Assembly (NCBI GenBank): GCA_002284615.2
Contig: MU069446.1
Location: 101,975-120,674, forward strand
Length of the DNA: 18,700 nucleotides
Direction: 5' to 3'
DNA from: Dunaliella salina
Taxonomy: Eukaryota; Chlorophyta; Chlorophyceae; Chlamydomonadales; Dunaliellaceae
Shown here: piece by piece, positions 16,914-18,700 of the stretch
Layout: each line of letters begins with the position of its first letter
How positions within the stretch are numbered: the first letter of the stretch is position 1
The notes under the pieces: generated by a model
What the model was told of the DNA's origin: nothing
The model's database searches: none
The model's input: only the letters and a program-made list of their open reading frames with translations
Program-made: the position numbers and the translations under genes

Positions 16914-17385
16914 CTAGACTTAAAAGACGCAGCTTAAGAAACCCAACAGGAATAACAAAGTGACTTTGCATACCATCTTAATTGGTGTGGGTGGCACGAT
17001 TTACAATGAGCTAACAATTTCACCTCTCATAAATCTGGGTCTCACCAAACAGGAAGCCAAATCACTAGCATCCAAGCTCAGGGACCATGCCATCTAAAGA
17101 TCATCCACCATCATTAACACTAGACATGCACTTTTCTTTCAGAGGGCATCTGGGAGGGGGTTTGCTAGGCGCGCGGCGGCGGCTGAGGATAGAAGAAGGA
17201 GAGTCCGAGCGCTCAGGGGCATGGCTGGCAATCCTCCAGATCCCCATTAGTTCTGTCTCTTGCTCTCTCCTTGGCTAGTTTTGTCTAGTTTAGGGGGTGG
17301 GCCTCCTGGTGAGGCCTCTAACTTTTGTTAGGGATTCTTCCCTTCGTGCACGCGGCCTTTGGCTTGCGTAGACTTTTCTGTTATT
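16914..17385 (+). mobile_element. Outer LINE, C-terminus and 3' UTR (3' segment)
   Basis: Plus-strand continuation of the LINE cut at 14277. From about 16960 a frame reads KVTLHTILIGVGGTIYNE, LGLTKQEAKSLASKL and TIINTRHALFFQRAS. A basic stretch follows (RRAAAEDRRRRVRALRG), and the frame ends NPPDPH and TAG at about 17249. One in-frame TAA lies at about 17094. The 3' UTR runs to a pyrimidine-rich tail (TAGACTTTTCTGTTATTTTC, about 17370-17389). The piece between the zinc-knuckle region and this C-terminus is shorter than I would expect, so some coding sequence may already have been lost. Confidence 0.8.
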
Positions 17386-17389
17386 TTCT

Positions 17390-18184
17390 TTCTTGTCCAT
17401 GATGTACCTGACCACCTCTTGCAGCGCAACAATACACTTTCCTTTTTCATTTAGTTGTACACCCCTAGGTAGCCTAAGACGTCATAGAGACTTCGTGAAC
17501 CAAACTGATGTCTTAGCATTAGCCAGAGTTCTCCAAGGGGTCCTTTAGATGGTTTCATCCAAGCTTGTGAGTGTGGCTTGAGAAAAGCAAACATGAATGC
17601 CAGACATCACTTATAATTCAAGTAAGCATGGAACTCCGCATGAGCACATGCTTTCAGGCTGTTGCTGCAGTTCCTTTCATATCATGAAACATTGCAATAG
17701 GGTTTTTGGAGTTTCGAGTAAACTGTTTGCCAGACATCATGCAAATCTGCATCTGACCATTTTTCTCCTTGCACTTGATGTCTGAATATCTGGAGTTTTG
17801 AGGAAAACATATGAGCATTCCGGTTTCTAGATTTCTAAAACCATTTTCAGTGCTTACTTGGAGAACCTCTGCTACACGTGGTACTACAAGCGCACGTTTC
17901 TCAACAGTAGGCGTTTCGGTATGCATTTTTTTTGAAGATTTGTCTAGCTCCAGGTCTGCGTTTCTGCTCAGCTGCCCTTGTAGGCGGATATAGCGATGTA
18001 ACCTCAGATAAGGCTTATCTTAGCATTAGCTGAGTTCATGTCTGCTTGCCTGAAATGCTGTTTTCAGACTTCTAGCCATGTTCTTTTTTTTATTTATATG
18101 GGGCTGGTCTGGTTACAGGCCTCTGTGTCTCCGCTCAGCTGCCCATTTAGGCAGATATAGCAATGACATAACCTTACCTTCCAG
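17390..18184. other. No gene recognised; short direct repeats
   Basis: Nearly 800 bp of AT-rich DNA between LINE ends. A 90-residue frame on the minus strand (17926-17654) has no recognisable motif and I do not claim it as a gene. A phrase CTTAGCATTAGC occurs at about 17513 and again at about 18020, and a larger repeat pair lies at 17951-18174. Confidence 0.5.
17951..18174 (+). repeat. Direct repeat pair, about 55 bp, 165 bp apart
   Basis: 17951-18004 and 18116-18174 share GCTCAGCTGCCC, TAGGC and GATATAGC, with several substitutions and small gaps between blocks. The right copy runs straight into the LINE end at 18185. They are likely remnants of one repeat unit. Confidence 0.75.
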
Positions 18185-18420
18185 AGACTGACGACTATCA
18201 TTAACACCAGTTGCGCTCTCCATCTCAGGGTCCAGCATGCTGGCGCAAAACCACTAAATCCCCATTAGCTCAGTTTCTGGCTCTCCCCTTGGCTGATCTA
18301 GAGTAGTTGTATGTGATTGAGTGAGTTTGAGGGCCCCTGGTGAGGCCCCTGCCGGCTTGTCTATTCAGAAGCCTTACCGTAATGCACACGCCCTCTTGGC
18401 TGCGTAGACTTTTCTTATCG
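18185..18420 (+). mobile_element. LINE 3' end, truncated copy
   Basis: It opens with a frame reading TIINTSCALHLRVQHAGAK and ending NPH plus TAG at about 18268. This is equivalent to TIINTRHALFF...DPH and stop in the outer LINE. The shared 3' UTR follows: CCCATTAGCTCAGTTTCTGG, GGCCCCTGGTGAGGCCCCTG, AATGCACACGCC and GTAGACTTTTCTTA. It is a 5'-truncated insertion in the same orientation as the outer LINE. Confidence 0.8.
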
Positions 18421-18429
18421 TTCCGTATA

Positions 18430-18605
18430 AGAGCATGGCGCCCAGCCACTCAGATCCCCATAAGCTCTGTCTCTGGCTCTCACCTATTGTAGCTCTTCTA
18501 TTGTAGGCTCGAGGACCCTTTGGTCATGCCTGTGCTAGCTTGCTTGCTAGGGAAGCTCTCCTTAATATATGCAGCCTATGGGCTGTACTGATATTATTTC
18601 TTTTC
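18430..18605 (+). mobile_element. LINE 3' end, truncated copy
   Basis: Begins AGAGCATGGCGCCCAGCC and CAGATCCCCATAAG, where the usual stop TAG has become AAG. It continues with CTCTGTCTCTGGCTCTC, TGCTAGCTTGCTTGCTAGGG and CTTAATATATGCAGCC, ending in a T-rich run. It is in the same orientation as, and directly after, the copy at 18185. Confidence 0.75.
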
Positions 18606-18609
18606 TTCC

Positions 18610-18690
18610 CTTTTCCAGATTGCTGTTAGCTAGCCTGTCCTTAATGCAAGCGGCCTTCTTGGCTGGCACACACTTTTTTTTCTCTTTTTT
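18610..18690 (+). mobile_element. LINE 3'-tail scrap
   Basis: Only the last block is present: TTAGCTAGCCTGTCCTTAATG, CAAGCGGCCTTCTTGGCTGG, then a long T-rich tail (about 18674-18692). This is the third LINE end in a head-to-tail row. Confidence 0.65.
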
Positions 18691-18700
18691 TTTCTGTGTG

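Noticed and set aside
17654..17926. 90-residue minus-strand open frame
   Set aside because: No recognisable motif, no splice context, and it sits among LINE debris.
1..18700. tRNA, rRNA or riboswitch
   Set aside because: No tRNA-like cloverleaf, rRNA core or riboswitch pattern was seen by eye on either strand; a tRNAscan and Infernal run would settle it.

Overview
The window looks like nuclear DNA of a green alga (Chlorophyta). The evidence is: a nucleus-type fragment of photosystem I subunit PsaD with GC-rich codons set in AT-richer DNA; a secreted CAP/PR-1-like gene split into ten small GT-AG exons; a Ty3/gypsy pol remnant with a C-terminal PHD finger; and LINE remnants with RT, RNase H and a conserved C-terminal tail. 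No bacterial operon, CRISPR array, rRNA or tRNA gene was seen. The species cannot be named from this sequence.

Layout. 1-94 is an (AAGA)n microsatellite. 95-417 and 6075-6407 are a direct repeat (about 97% alike, ignoring indels) that brackets a 5.7-kb block. The block holds a 5'-truncated, frameshifted and stop-broken Ty3/gypsy pol (477-3743; RT, RNase H, integrase, PHD finger, Tudor-like C-terminus) and then a broken psaD fragment (4722-5068). 6410-6567 is an exon-like orphan. 7069-10992 is the only intact gene: ten exons, 286 aa, signal peptide, Pro/Gln/Ala/Thr-rich linker and a CAP domain keeping all four cavity residues. Its largest intron (intron 8) contains an antisense LINE 3' fragment. 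Two minisatellites follow the gene (11133-11207; 43-bp unit at 11358-11489).

From about 11.7 kb to the end the window is a transposon graveyard: LINE 3'-tail scraps (11714-11852), a 657-bp hAT-like MITE with 15-bp terminal inverted repeats (12035-12691), and a LINE-in-LINE nest. In the nest an outer plus-strand LINE (12855-14277 and 16914-17385) is interrupted by an inner minus-strand LINE (14278-16906), with a 7-bp target-site duplication ACCATAA at both junctions. The inner LINE carries a decayed RT and has lost its RNase H region, with a 10-bp direct repeat at the deletion point. Three further LINE 3' ends lie head-to-tail at 18185-18690.

Working together. There is no multigene pathway here. 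The CAP gene probably makes a secreted or extracellular-matrix protein. Everything else is decaying mobile DNA plus one displaced photosynthesis gene fragment. The most unusual biology is the gypsy element's paired PHD and Tudor-like C-terminal modules, the LINE family's pyrimidine-rich 3' tail, and the psaD fragment bracketed by direct repeats. I found no clear new defence or regulatory system.
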